This document shows, in pieces, positions 24,617 through 33,634 of a stretch of 64,000 nt of DNA. Under the pieces are notes generated by a model. The model worked only from the letters and a program-made list of their open reading frames with translations. It had not been told where the DNA came from and searched no databases. The stretch covers positions 305,633-369,632 of the forward strand of contig JAIEFE010000015.1 in assembly GCA_029067085.1 (NCBI GenBank). The letters run 5' to 3'. Made by a program: the position numbers and the translations under genes. How positions within the stretch are numbered: position 1 is the stretch's first letter; every line of letters begins with the position of its first letter. Origin of the DNA: Lachnospiraceae bacterium (GTDB lineage: Bacteria; Bacillota; Clostridia; Lachnospirales; Lachnospiraceae).

Positions 24617-24641
24617 CAATATTATATGCTGTATAATATTG
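24617..24641. promoter_or_regulatory. Perfect 25-bp palindrome, likely PadR operator
   Basis: CAATATTATA-TGCTG-TATAATATTG lies just downstream of the predicted transcription start. A second, imperfect copy spans the promoter spacer (24653-24675). Confidence 0.7.
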
Positions 24642-24652
24642 TTTCTACGCAT

Positions 24653-24681
24653 ACTATATGACATATAATATTGTTTGTCAA
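24653..24681 (-). promoter_or_regulatory. Promoter of the padR operon
   Basis: TTGACA (24676-24681), 17-bp spacer, TATAGT (24653-24658). Confidence 0.75.
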
Positions 24682-24794
24682 CAATTATTTTAAAAAAGCG
24701 AGTCTGCGTTGTTTATACTATTTGTGCAATTCTAACAACCGTAAAGTAGTTTCGCAATCACTTGAAACAGACTGGATAAAAGACTGTCATCCTC

Positions 24795-24823
24795 TTGTAT
24801 TCAAACCCGAAAAACTGTATAAT
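24795..24823 (+). promoter_or_regulatory. Promoter of azlCD
   Basis: TTGTAT (24795-24800), 17-bp spacer, TATAAT (24818-24823). Transcription should begin near 24830, which places the GGAGG at 24824-24828 outside the mRNA and affects the choice of start codon. Confidence 0.7.
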
Positions 24824-24875
24824 GGAGGACAATTTATGACAAAGTGATATGCAGACAAAGGAGTTTTTCCTTACT

Positions 24876-25619
24876 ATGACAACAGAAAATAAAACCTGTT
24901 TCCGACACGGTATGCGGGACGGCAGTCCCATTGCTCTCGGGTATTTTGCCGTGGCCTTCACGCTCGGCATAGCCGCCAGAAATGCGGGGCTCTCCGCCCT
25001 GCAAGGTTTCGTGGCCAGTGTGTTAAACAACGCCTCCGCCGGAGAATATGCCGGCTTCGCACTGATCGCCGCAGGGAGCACCTATCTGGAAACCGCAATA
25101 ATGACTCTAGTAGTCAATGCAAGATATCTGCTGATGTCCTGCGCCCTCAGCCAAAAACTGAAGCCGGACACCCCTCTGCACCACCGCATGGCGATCGCCT
25201 ACGATGTGACGGACGAGATCTTCGGCATCTGTGTGGCACAGCCGGGATATCTGAATCCATGGTATGCCTACGGCGCCATCGTTGTGGCGATACCCGGATG
25301 GGCCTTGGGCACTTATATGGGTGTGATCATGGGAAATGTGCTGCCCCTCAGAGTAGTCAGTGCATTGAGCGTGGGGCTCTACGGTATGTTTTTAGCCATT
25401 ATCATCCCGCCTGCCCGTAAGAACCGGGTGATCGCAGGCGTCGTGGCCGTCGGTTTTTCAGCGAGCTTTCTCGTAAACCGCCTTCCGCAGTTGAGCGGTC
25501 TGTCCACAGGAATCAAGACCATCGCGCTCACTGTCGCGCTGGCCCTTCTTGCGGCAATTTTGTTTCCGACCGATACGGTCAATACTAATTCAGGTGAAAA
25601 GAAAGATGAGGTATCTTAG
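24876..25619 (+). CDS. azlC: AzlC-family branched-chain amino acid exporter subunit
   Basis: 247 residues. About seven membrane helices. Conserved AzlC features include HGMRDGSPIALGYFAVAFTLGIAARNAGL near the start and NNASAGEYAGF. With AzlD it forms a branched-chain amino acid exporter (azaleucine resistance). The ATG at 24876 follows AAAGGAG by 12 bases; the upstream ATG at 24849 depends on a GGAGG that is upstream of the predicted transcription start. azlD follows two bases later. Confidence 0.9.
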   Translation: MTTENKTCFRHGMRDGSPIALGYFAVAFTLGIAARNAGLSALQGFVASVLNNASAGEYAGFALIAAGSTYLETAIMTLVVNARYLLMSCALSQKLKPDTPLHHRMAIAYDVTDEIFGICVAQPGYLNPWYAYGAIVVAIPGWALGTYMGVIMGNVLPLRVVSALSVGLYGMFLAIIIPPARKNRVIAGVVAVGFSASFLVNRLPQLSGLSTGIKTIALTVALALLAAILFPTDTVNTNSGEKKDEVS

Positions 25620-25621
25620 AA

Positions 25622-25930
25622 ATGGAACATAATATTTGGATCTATCTTCTGGTGATGGCAGCAGTTTCCTATCTGATCCGCATGGCGCCTCTGGTGCTGA
25701 TCCGCCGTGAGATCACGAACCGACTGCTGCGGTCTTTTCTCTTCTATGTACCCTATGCGACACTGGCAGTCATGACCTTTCCGGCCATTATGGAGGCCAC
25801 ACAGACGCCCGCTGCGGGACTCTGCGCTCTGATCGTCGGCATTGTGCTCGCATGGAAAGGCCGCAGTCTCTTTCAGGTGGCCGTGCTTTGCTGCGCCGTG
25901 GCGTTCGTGGTGGAGCTTCTGCCCATTTAA
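25622..25930 (+). CDS. azlD: AzlD-family exporter subunit
   Basis: 102 residues with three to four membrane helices, including YLIRMAPLVLIRREITNRLLRSFLFYVPYA, the usual AzlD motif region. Small partner of AzlC, two bases downstream of it. Followed by a strong hairpin. Confidence 0.9.
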   Translation: MEHNIWIYLLVMAAVSYLIRMAPLVLIRREITNRLLRSFLFYVPYATLAVMTFPAIMEATQTPAAGLCALIVGIVLAWKGRSLFQVAVLCCAVAFVVELLPI

Positions 25931-25956
25931 CGATTGAGTGCCCGCGCACTCAATCG
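25931..25956 (+). terminator. Hairpin after azlD
   Basis: Perfect 11-base arms CGATTGAGTGC / GCACTCAATCG with a 4-base loop directly after the stop. No T-run follows, so stopping efficiency is uncertain. Confidence 0.6.
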
Positions 25957-25989
25957 ATGATTTACACTACGGCATTATACATATACATA

Positions 25990-26253
25990 TTAGAACAGAT
26001 TTACCTTCCCGGCCTCTCTGTCGTTGATCACATAGTAGGCCGTGAAATCTTCCGGTTTCACATATATCTGCATATTTTCTATGGACTCGGGTTTGTTGCC
26101 CTTTGCCACGTAATGAGCTTTGACCCGTTCGGTCACATCATCCATATTAACCTCATAATTTCGATACTGCAAGATTACTTCCGTTGCCGGCACATCCGCT
26201 GTCTCTCTTGCTGTTTCCATATTTATCTTTCCCTCAGCCTTTGTATTTTCCAT
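25990..26253 (-). CDS. DUF6465-like conserved small protein
   Basis: 87 residues from the ATG at 26253, five bases after AAAGGAGG. The N-terminus is acidic and disordered; the C-terminus reads VILQYRNYEVNMDDVTERVKAHY then MQIYVKPEDFTAYYVINDREAGKVNLF. The pattern IYVKPE...AAYYVIN matches the Clostridia family I know as DUF6465. No membrane segment. Function unknown. Between azlD (convergent) and trkH. Confidence 0.75.
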   Translation of the reverse strand: MENTKAEGKINMETARETADVPATEVILQYRNYEVNMDDVTERVKAHYVAKGNKPESIENMQIYVKPEDFTAYYVINDREAGKVNLF

Positions 26254-26374
26254 GTGCTCCTCCTTTTGCATGCTCGCTGTGATCTTTCACGGTGCATGCT
26301 CCAAATCCTTCGGCTGTCCTCATGAATATTTTACCATATCCGATGAAAACCCTCAACAAGCAAACGGAAAATCT

Positions 26375-27829
26375 CTATTTTCCGACCCACATGCTCCTCG
26401 AAAACAGAATCAGGATCGGGAAGATCTCCAGACGTCCCGCCAGCATATCCACAATGAGGAGTACCTTGGAAAGCACGCTGTAGCCCCCGAAATTACAGGT
26501 CGGCCCCACCGCTTCAAACCCCGGTCCTATATTGTTCACACAAGTCAGCACCGCGGAAAAGTTCGTCATGGGTGAAAAGTTATCGAGAGATACCACGATA
26601 AAGCTGAACACAATGATAAAAACGTAGGCGGCCAGATAGGCGTTCGTGTTATCCAGCACCCGCTCCGTCACCATCTGCCCGTTCACTCGCACCACCTGCA
26701 CCTTTCTGGGATGCAGGATCTGACGCACATTGCGGCGCAGACTCTTTATAAGAAGCAGGGCCCTGCCGCATTTGAAACCGCCGCCTGTGCTGCCCGCACA
26801 GGCGCCCACGATCATCAGGGCAAACAAAATCGCTTTGGAAAAGCTGGGCCACAAGTCAAAGTCCGTGGTTGAAAACCCGGTGGAGGAAATAATGCTTGCC
26901 ACCTGAAAGGCCGCGTGGCGAAAGGTCTCCTCAACTGTGCCGTATAGTCCCCGCACATTCCACGCGATCAACAGAATACTCCCCAGTACCGTGCCCAGAT
27001 AGAAGCGCAGCTCCTCGTCCTTGAATACATTCTTCACCTGGCGGATCACCAGCATATAGTAGCAGCTGAAGTTCACGCCGAACAGCAGCATGAACACCGT
27101 ACAGACATTTTGCAGATAAGGGCTGTAACCCGCTATACTGTCATTCTTAATGCCGAAACCGCCCGTGCCTGCTGTCCCGAAAGCCGTGCAGACCGCATCG
27201 AAGAGGGGCATTCCCCCGATCAGCAGAAACAATACATTGATAATGGTAAGAAAAACATAGATGAAATACAGGAGCTTTGCCGAGTCCTTCATTCTCGGCA
27301 CCAGCTTTTCCACCTTGGGACCGGGGCTTTCCGCCCGCAGAAGGTGCATAGTATAGCCGTCGCTCTTCTCTCTTCCCCTGCCGATTGCCAGCACGAACAC
27401 CAAAACACCCATGCCGCCCAGCCAATGGGTGAAGCTGCGCCAGTACAGATTTCCGAAAGAGAGTGTCTCCACCTCCGAAAGAATGCTGGATCCGGTCGTT
27501 GTAAAGCCGGAAACCGTCTCGAAGAGCGCGTCAACAAAAGAGGGAATCTCCCCCGAAAAATAGAATGGCAGGCATCCCAGAAGACTCATCACGATCCAGC
27601 TCGCTCCGACACAGACGAGCCCTTCCCTCGCATAAAAGCCTTTTCTGGCCTTTCTGCACAGGAGATACAAAACAAGTGCCGTCAACAGTGTAATGACCAT
27701 ACCGGTCAAAAATCCCCAAACGGTTCTCTCCTCCCTGTGATACGCTGCGATCAACAGCGCCGGTATCATAAACACCACTTCCACAAAAAGAATCCTGCTG
27801 ATAAATTTTCCCATCATCCTATAATTCAT
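26375..27829 (-). CDS. trkH: Trk-type potassium transporter, membrane subunit
   Basis: 484 residues from the ATG at 27829, five bases after GGTGG; an in-frame GTG three codons upstream lies inside that site. Multiple membrane helices and four pore-loop repeats, with TTGSSILSEVETLSFGNLYWRSFTHWLGGMG and TAGTGGFGIKNDSI as selectivity-filter regions. It forms the K+ channel-like subunit gated by the RCK protein TrkA encoded directly upstream. Confidence 0.93.
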   Translation of the reverse strand: MNYRMMGKFISRILFVEVVFMIPALLIAAYHREERTVWGFLTGMVITLLTALVLYLLCRKARKGFYAREGLVCVGASWIVMSLLGCLPFYFSGEIPSFVDALFETVSGFTTTGSSILSEVETLSFGNLYWRSFTHWLGGMGVLVFVLAIGRGREKSDGYTMHLLRAESPGPKVEKLVPRMKDSAKLLYFIYVFLTIINVLFLLIGGMPLFDAVCTAFGTAGTGGFGIKNDSIAGYSPYLQNVCTVFMLLFGVNFSCYYMLVIRQVKNVFKDEELRFYLGTVLGSILLIAWNVRGLYGTVEETFRHAAFQVASIISSTGFSTTDFDLWPSFSKAILFALMIVGACAGSTGGGFKCGRALLLIKSLRRNVRQILHPRKVQVVRVNGQMVTERVLDNTNAYLAAYVFIIVFSFIVVSLDNFSPMTNFSAVLTCVNNIGPGFEAVGPTCNFGGYSVLSKVLLIVDMLAGRLEIFPILILFSRSMWVGK

Positions 27830-27850
27830 AATATCCACCTAAATCTCACA

Positions 27851-29209
27851 CTAATCAAATATATCGTTGAGTTGGTATATGATCTCGTCCCTGCCGGTGA
27901 CGATGATCACGGCGTCGCCTTTCCGATAGAAAGAGTCACCGTTCGGTATCTCAAAACTATTGTGCCTGTTAATGCCCGCCACACGGATATTCTTCTTCAG
28001 CTTAAGCTTTTTGAGCGGTTCTTCGCAATGTTTTGTATTTTCATCGACAATAAATTCAATGGCCTCCGCCTGACCGTCTGCGATCACGTTGACCGCCTGA
28101 GCCGCTCCGGTCTGGTTTCGGATCGCCCGCACATACCGTACTATATCATTGCAGCAAAGCTCCTTAGGGCTGATCGTGCTGCCCACCGAAAGCGTCTCTA
28201 AAATATTGTTGTTGGAGAGCCGTCCCAGCTTCGTAATGATCTGGGGCACTCCCGCATTGCTGCCGATCAGGGAGATAAAAAGGTTCATTTCGTCCACACC
28301 GGTCAATGTGACAAGTGCGTCACAATCCCCGATCCCTTCCTGCTCCAAGAGAAATTCGTTGCTGGCGTCACCGTGCACCACCGTCGATTCGGGAAGCTGA
28401 TTGGCCAGATCCATACACCTGTCATGGTTCTGCTCTATGATCTCCACCTGAATACCGTCCTGCAAAAGAAGCTGCGCAAGATAGTAACTGAGCCTCCCGC
28501 CGCCGCAGAGGATCACACGTTTTGCCTTATGTGTGATGATTCCTATATTTTTAAGAAATACTGTCAATTCTCTGGTAGACGCCGTCACAAAGATTCTGTC
28601 TCCGGCCTGCAGCACAAAATTACCGTCTGGAATGACCGCCTTGCTGTTTCTGAGGACTGCACAGACCAGAATCTTGCATTTGACTATATTAGTCAAATCA
28701 AAAAGACTTACATTGCAGAGCTTGGAATCCTCCTTGATCCGCAGCTCCACAATTTCCACTCTGCCCTTTGCAAAGGTATCCCGCTTTAAAAAACCCGGAT
28801 ACTTGATCAGGCGTTCCATCTCGATAGCCGCCTGTCTTTCCGGATTGACCACCATGGACAATCCAAACAGATGCCGCATCTGATAGATCTGATCCTTGTA
28901 TTCCGGATTTCTGATTCTCGCTATGGTATGAAGCTTCGGATTCATGCCGTGGGCAATGGTACAGCAGAGCAGATTTACCTCATCCGCTCCCGTCATCACG
29001 ATCAAAAGCTCCGCCTCCTCCACACCGGCTCTGGAGAGCGTTGCCATGGACGCGCAGTTGCCCTGCACAGCCATAATATCATAGCGCTCCTCACTCACCT
29101 CAAGAACGTCCGCCTTCGCGTCGATCAGCGTGATGTCATGTCCCTCCGCAACCAATTGTCGCGTCAGCGTAGACCCGACTTTTCCGTCACCCGCTATTAT
29201 GATCTTCAC
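27851..29209 (-). CDS. trkA: Trk potassium regulatory subunit TrkA
   Basis: 452 residues starting at a GTG with GGAGG upstream. Two RCK modules: the first Rossmann motif is MKIIIAGDGKVGSTLTRQLVAEGHDITLIDA, the second VILCGGGRLSYYLAQLLLQDG. Each is followed by a TrkA-C domain. The protein binds NAD(H) or nucleotides and gates TrkH. It is separated from trkH by 21 bases, forming a trkA-trkH operon. Confidence 0.93.
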   Translation of the reverse strand: MKIIIAGDGKVGSTLTRQLVAEGHDITLIDAKADVLEVSEERYDIMAVQGNCASMATLSRAGVEEAELLIVMTGADEVNLLCCTIAHGMNPKLHTIARIRNPEYKDQIYQMRHLFGLSMVVNPERQAAIEMERLIKYPGFLKRDTFAKGRVEIVELRIKEDSKLCNVSLFDLTNIVKCKILVCAVLRNSKAVIPDGNFVLQAGDRIFVTASTRELTVFLKNIGIITHKAKRVILCGGGRLSYYLAQLLLQDGIQVEIIEQNHDRCMDLANQLPESTVVHGDASNEFLLEQEGIGDCDALVTLTGVDEMNLFISLIGSNAGVPQIITKLGRLSNNNILETLSVGSTISPKELCCNDIVRYVRAIRNQTGAAQAVNVIADGQAEAIEFIVDENTKHCEEPLKKLKLKKNIRVAGINRHNSFEIPNGDSFYRKGDAVIIVTGRDEIIYQLNDIFD

Positions 29210-29398
29210 TGCGTGTTTCCTCCGTCATGTAAGCTATTTAAACAATTACCCGACTGTAAAATCAATAGATCAATGTGATTTTCAATCCGCCTATTACAGT
29301 ATAGCACTAAAACTACAAAAGGCAACCCTTACCCCAACCGCAAAGCGCCGGCCTCCCGAACCGGACGCCGACGCCATAAGTTCTGACATTTCCTTTTA

Positions 29399-31243
29399 TC
29401 AGGAGGGAATCCTGAGTACCTGCCCGATCTGCAGACTGTCGCTCGCGAGTCCGTTCAGCTGCCTGATCTCATTCACCGTCGTGCCGAAGCGGTTCGCCAA
29501 AAGCCACAGCGTATCACCGGAACGCACGGTATAATCAAAATATGCCGATGACTGCTCCGTCGGGATCCGGAGCACCTGCCCGATCCGCAGACTGTCGCTC
29601 GTAAGTCCGTTCAAACGTCTGATGGCGTCCACCGTCGTACCGAAGCGGTTTGCCAAAAGCCACAAGGTATCACCGGAACGCACGGTATAGGCAAAGGAGC
29701 TCGTGCCCGTGCCAGGTGTCGGATTCGGGTTTGGCGCGGGTACATTCTGGCCGATTCCCTGATAGGTCCTGTAGAGCGCGTTCCAGGTAGACGGCCCCAC
29801 AATGCCGTCCGCCACCAGTCCCATTCTGCTCTGGAAAGCAGACACTGCCTGTTTCGTCCCAGCGCCAAAAATACCATCCTGCTTCACCGCCGGAATATCG
29901 GGATAATATTCCGAAATGACGTTCAGCAGATACTGCAGCGTGATCACATCCTGTCCTCTGGATCCCTGTCTAAGTACGGCAGCGGGCGGTACGGTTCCGA
30001 TCCCCAGACTGGTTCCTTCGCTGTCTAACTCGGCAAGTCTGGTAACCGCCGTATACAGGTTGGAAATCTTATACCAGGTAGATTTTCCCACGATTCCGTC
30101 CGGCGAAAGCCCGAAAATGCTTTGGAATTTTTTTACCGCCGCCTGTGTACTCTCACCAAAAGTACCCGCCTCATCGGTGATCACCGGAATGGCCGGATAA
30201 TTTTTCCTGATCCTGCCCAAATAGTTCTGAATCGTCTGTACATTCAATCCCCTGCTCCCCGGTGTGAGCGGAGAACCCGGATAAGAATTCAGCTCATTTG
30301 CTATGATATTCGTCTCTGCGATCTCCAAGTCATCAGGGTAATAATATCGCAGAATCCTGATCGGCGTATAACCCTGATTTGCCAGAGTGACCGTCCCCCA
30401 CTGGGATAATCCTCTGCAGGTCACCGTAGTGCCGTTACAGAAGGACGTAAAGTAAGGCGCTTCCTGTCCCTGCCTGCGGCCATATTCATTAAAAATCTCG
30501 TCCACGATCCTGCTGATGGAATCATAAATGGGCCTGCCATAGACAAAGGCCTGATCGTAGGCGGTATTGTTTGTAATATCAAACGGGTAGCCTTTTGCCC
30601 GATACCATTCCGTATAGACTCGATTCAGAGCAAAGGTGATAATGGCATAGATATTTGCCCGAAGCGCGTTCTCCGGCCATGTCGGATAGATCTCGCTGCT
30701 GGCCACATTTTTGACATAGTCAGGAAACGACACCTGCACATTGGAAGCTGCGGCATCCGGCGCTCCCAGATGTACTGTGATCGGGTTCGGAATGGCAACC
30801 TGCCTGAGCACCTGTGGGGACGCTTCGCTCTGGAAAAAGCCTTCCGGCTCCCGCTCTCCCTCCTCCATGGAGACCGCCGGCGCTCCCACCGTGATCTGCG
30901 TCTGCATCCGATCTCTCTGCTGTCCCTGCATCGGCACAAGAACAAGCGGAAGGACCGCCGACTCACCGTCGAATATCGGAATGTCAGAGACATATACCGA
31001 ATCAAATCCTTCCGCCTGTGCAAGCACATTATAAGTGATATAAGGTGTTCCCGTAAAATTCTCGTCCTGCGAATAGCTCTTGTCCATTGTCTCAAGCGCC
31101 ACTCTTCTCGTCTCACCGTTCTCGTCTGTCGTAAGCTCGTAGATACGATTCTGTTCATCGTCAAAGACGCTTACCTGTACGCCGGACAGGGGCAGCGCAT
31201 CATGCGCCGTTCTCGCCTGCATGGTCAGATATCCGATCGCCAT
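29399..31243 (-). CDS. SpoIID-like, peptidoglycan-binding and LysM protein
   Basis: 614 residues from the ATG at 31243, with GGAGGA upstream; the longer frame adds eight residues without a site. Domains in order: a short beta-sandwich (about 1-75), a SpoIID/LytB-like region (VKNVASSEIYPTWPENALRANIYA ... FCNGTTVTCRGLSQWG), two PG_binding_1 modules (each with DGIVGxSTW), and two nearly identical LysM modules (YTVRSGDTLWLLANRFGTTV). There is no signal peptide, so it fits a mother-cell spore-coat or cortex protein rather than a secreted hydrolase. Isolated transcript beside trkA. Confidence 0.82.
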   Translation of the reverse strand: MAIGYLTMQARTAHDALPLSGVQVSVFDDEQNRIYELTTDENGETRRVALETMDKSYSQDENFTGTPYITYNVLAQAEGFDSVYVSDIPIFDGESAVLPLVLVPMQGQQRDRMQTQITVGAPAVSMEEGEREPEGFFQSEASPQVLRQVAIPNPITVHLGAPDAAASNVQVSFPDYVKNVASSEIYPTWPENALRANIYAIITFALNRVYTEWYRAKGYPFDITNNTAYDQAFVYGRPIYDSISRIVDEIFNEYGRRQGQEAPYFTSFCNGTTVTCRGLSQWGTVTLANQGYTPIRILRYYYPDDLEIAETNIIANELNSYPGSPLTPGSRGLNVQTIQNYLGRIRKNYPAIPVITDEAGTFGESTQAAVKKFQSIFGLSPDGIVGKSTWYKISNLYTAVTRLAELDSEGTSLGIGTVPPAAVLRQGSRGQDVITLQYLLNVISEYYPDIPAVKQDGIFGAGTKQAVSAFQSRMGLVADGIVGPSTWNALYRTYQGIGQNVPAPNPNPTPGTGTSSFAYTVRSGDTLWLLANRFGTTVDAIRRLNGLTSDSLRIGQVLRIPTEQSSAYFDYTVRSGDTLWLLANRFGTTVNEIRQLNGLASDSLQIGQVLRIPS

Positions 31244-31322
31244 AATCCAGTTCTCCTCCATAGCCATGTTTTAAAAGATTCGTATGCTATAGAGTATGCA
31301 TCGATCGGATTACCGTGCAAAA

Positions 31323-32345
31323 TTACCGGATCCCGATCTCCGTGTCGGACTCGGTGGTGTGGCTGTGTTTCTTGATATAGTCCACGATCTCATCCAGTTT
31401 CGTGAAAGCAAGCCCAACATAGCTGTCCGCACAGCCGTAATAAAGCGCGATCTTTCCACTCTCGGAATCATGGATGGTAGCACAGGGGAAGCAGACATTG
31501 GGAACAAAGCCCCGTTCCTCGTACCACTCCTCCGGCGTGAGCAGAAAATTCTCACAGCGGTAGAGCACTTTGGAGGGATTGTCGATATCCAGGATCGCGC
31601 CGCCGATGGAGTAGACGTATCCGTTACAGGTGCCCGACACGCCGTGATAGAATAAAAGCCAGCCTTCCGTCGTCTCAATGGGTGCCGCACCGCCGCCGAT
31701 CTTGAGGGACTCCCACCACTCGCCGCTTCTAGCCATCACGTGCCTGTGTTTTCCCCAGTACACCATGTCCGGGCTCTCGCTCAGGAAGATATCGCCAAAG
31801 GGCGTGTGTCCCGAATCGGAAGGTCTGCTCAAAAGAACATAGTTTCCGTTTATCTTTCTCGGGAAGAGCACCGCATTCCTGTTAAAGGGAATGAAAGGAT
31901 TTTCAATCCTCGTAAACGTTTTGAAATCGGTGGTCTTTGCGATACCGATGGAAGCGCCGTAGAAATCCTGACACCAGATGACATAGTAGGTATCTTCCAC
32001 CTTCACCAGGCGGGGATCATAGGCGTAGAGAGGCATAAAATCATTGCCCTGCTCATCCTTGAAGGCGATCTTATCCTTTTCAAACTCCCAGTGGATCGCA
32101 TCCTTACTTCTGCCTAAATAGATAAACGAAATACCGTTTGTCTGTTCTCCGCGGAACACACCGATAAATCCGTCACCATAAGGCATTACGGCACTGTTAA
32201 AAATTCTGGCAACGCCCTCTATGGGGTTCCTGCCGATAATGGGATTCTCCGTGTAACGCCAGATCGGCGCACCCACAAGGTTCGCAGGTTTCTCCTGCCA
32301 GGGCACATTCTTGACCACAGGACTGATCATTTTTAATTCACTCAT
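31323..32345 (-). CDS. GH130 beta-1,4-mannooligosaccharide phosphorylase
   Basis: 340 residues, five-bladed propeller type of GH130. VARIFNSAVMPYGDGFIGVFRGE and the catalytic-Asp region AYDPRLVKVEDTYYVIWCQDF are visible; IGGGAAPIETTEGWLLFYHGV and the C-terminal ALYYGCADSYVGLAF complete the pattern. It resembles GH130 subfamily 2, enzymes that phosphorolyse beta-1,4-mannooligosaccharides to mannose-1-phosphate. It follows the other GH130 gene and an epimerase, in the order expected for a cytoplasmic mannan-oligosaccharide pathway. AAAGGAGG precedes its start. Confidence 0.9.
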   Translation of the reverse strand: MSELKMISPVVKNVPWQEKPANLVGAPIWRYTENPIIGRNPIEGVARIFNSAVMPYGDGFIGVFRGEQTNGISFIYLGRSKDAIHWEFEKDKIAFKDEQGNDFMPLYAYDPRLVKVEDTYYVIWCQDFYGASIGIAKTTDFKTFTRIENPFIPFNRNAVLFPRKINGNYVLLSRPSDSGHTPFGDIFLSESPDMVYWGKHRHVMARSGEWWESLKIGGGAAPIETTEGWLLFYHGVSGTCNGYVYSIGGAILDIDNPSKVLYRCENFLLTPEEWYEERGFVPNVCFPCATIHDSESGKIALYYGCADSYVGLAFTKLDEIVDYIKKHSHTTESDTEIGIR

Positions 32346-32381
32346 ATTTTCCTCCTTTATCGAAGCGTTTTTCGCCTCATT

Positions 32382-33554
32382 TTATTGTTGTTTTAAAAAC
32401 TCCAGATTCTTTTTGATGAGATCACACCTCTGCGCCACGCACTCCACAGAGCGGTAAGGATCCTGCGGCGTGTTAAACACATAGTCTGTCAGCTTGTCGA
32501 TGGTGGTTACCGCCACGTGCATTCTGGTGTCGCTGGATGCATAATAAATATAGACTTCTCCGTTGTCTTTTGCGATGGCGCCGTTCGTGAACACTACATT
32601 TGACACGTCGCCGACGCGCTCCCCGTTTCGGGGGCCGATCAGCATACCCGAGGGCTCTGCGATCACTTTGGAAGGATCCTTTAAATCTGTCGCAAAGGCG
32701 TAGATCACATAACGCAGGCCCGCCGCGGTATTGCGCACGCCGTGCGCAATGTGGATCCAGCCGTCCTTTGTCTTGATCGGCGTCGCGCCCGCACCGTTCT
32801 TCGCTTCCGTGATGGTATGGTATCTGCGGATGGACGTCATCTTCTCCTCATCGATCACCGCATGGGTAATATCGTCGCACAGACCGAAGCCAATGCCGCC
32901 GCCCGATCCGGTCTCGATGAAATCATCCATAGGCCTCGTATAGAAAGCGTACTTACCTTCCACAAACTCCGGGTGCAGAACCACATTTCTCTGCTGGGGA
33001 GAACGTTTCGTCACAAGATTGGGAAGGCGTTCCCAGTTCTTTAAATCCTTCGTCCGCACGATACCCGCCGCCGCCACCGCCGCAGACAGGTCGTTCACGG
33101 TGGTATCCTTGCTCTCAGAGCAGAACACACCGTAGATATAGCCGTCCTCATGCTTCGTCAGGCGCATATCGTAGACATTCGTCTCCTCGGGGCAGGTGTC
33201 CGGCAAAAGGATGGGATAATCCCAGAAGCGAAAGCCGTCGATCCCGTTATCGCTCTCCGCCACACCAAAGAAAGATTTTCTGTCATTCCCCTCGATTCTG
33301 GCCACCAGATAATATTTGCCGTTTAACTCGATCGCACCCGAGTTCATCACCGCATTGACGCCCAGCCGCTCCATAAAATAAGGATTCGTCTCCGGATTCA
33401 GGTCATACCGCCAGGTCAGCGGAATATGCTCTCTCGTGAGCACCGGATACTGATACCTGTCATAAATTCCGTTATAGTCACCCGTCTTAACATTTTTCCG
33501 TTCGACAAGCTTATTATATTTCTCCAGTTCCACATAATACCTTTCGTGCAGCAT
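32382..33554 (-). CDS. GH130 4-O-beta-mannosyl-glucose phosphorylase
   Basis: 390 residues from the ATG at 33554, five bases after GGAGG; 13 upstream codons lack a site. GH130 subfamily 1 features: [35 protein letters not shown], the catalytic region [22 protein letters not shown], and [20 protein letters not shown]. Known members convert mannosyl-glucose plus phosphate to mannose-1-phosphate and glucose, following cellobiose 2-epimerase, which is encoded immediately upstream. Cytoplasmic enzyme. Confidence 0.92.
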   Translation of the reverse strand: MLHERYYVELEKYNKLVERKNVKTGDYNGIYDRYQYPVLTREHIPLTWRYDLNPETNPYFMERLGVNAVMNSGAIELNGKYYLVARIEGNDRKSFFGVAESDNGIDGFRFWDYPILLPDTCPEETNVYDMRLTKHEDGYIYGVFCSESKDTTVNDLSAAVAAAGIVRTKDLKNWERLPNLVTKRSPQQRNVVLHPEFVEGKYAFYTRPMDDFIETGSGGGIGFGLCDDITHAVIDEEKMTSIRRYHTITEAKNGAGATPIKTKDGWIHIAHGVRNTAAGLRYVIYAFATDLKDPSKVIAEPSGMLIGPRNGERVGDVSNVVFTNGAIAKDNGEVYIYYASSDTRMHVAVTTIDKLTDYVFNTPQDPYRSVECVAQRCDLIKKNLEFLKQQ

Positions 33555-33634
33555 AGTCTCCTCCATTCCAGAATATACTCTTTTTTCTTTCATAATCTAT
33601 AAGATCATTTATGGCCAATTCATTTTGCGCCGCA

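Noticed and set aside
24836-24847. ATG-ACA-AAG-TGA mini-ORF behind GGAGG before azlC, as a leader peptide
   Set aside because: The promoter at 24795-24823 puts the transcript start near 24830, so the GGAGG is not in the mRNA.
27110-28201. 363-codon plus-strand frame crossing trkH and trkA
   Set aside because: Antisense shadow across two well-supported genes.
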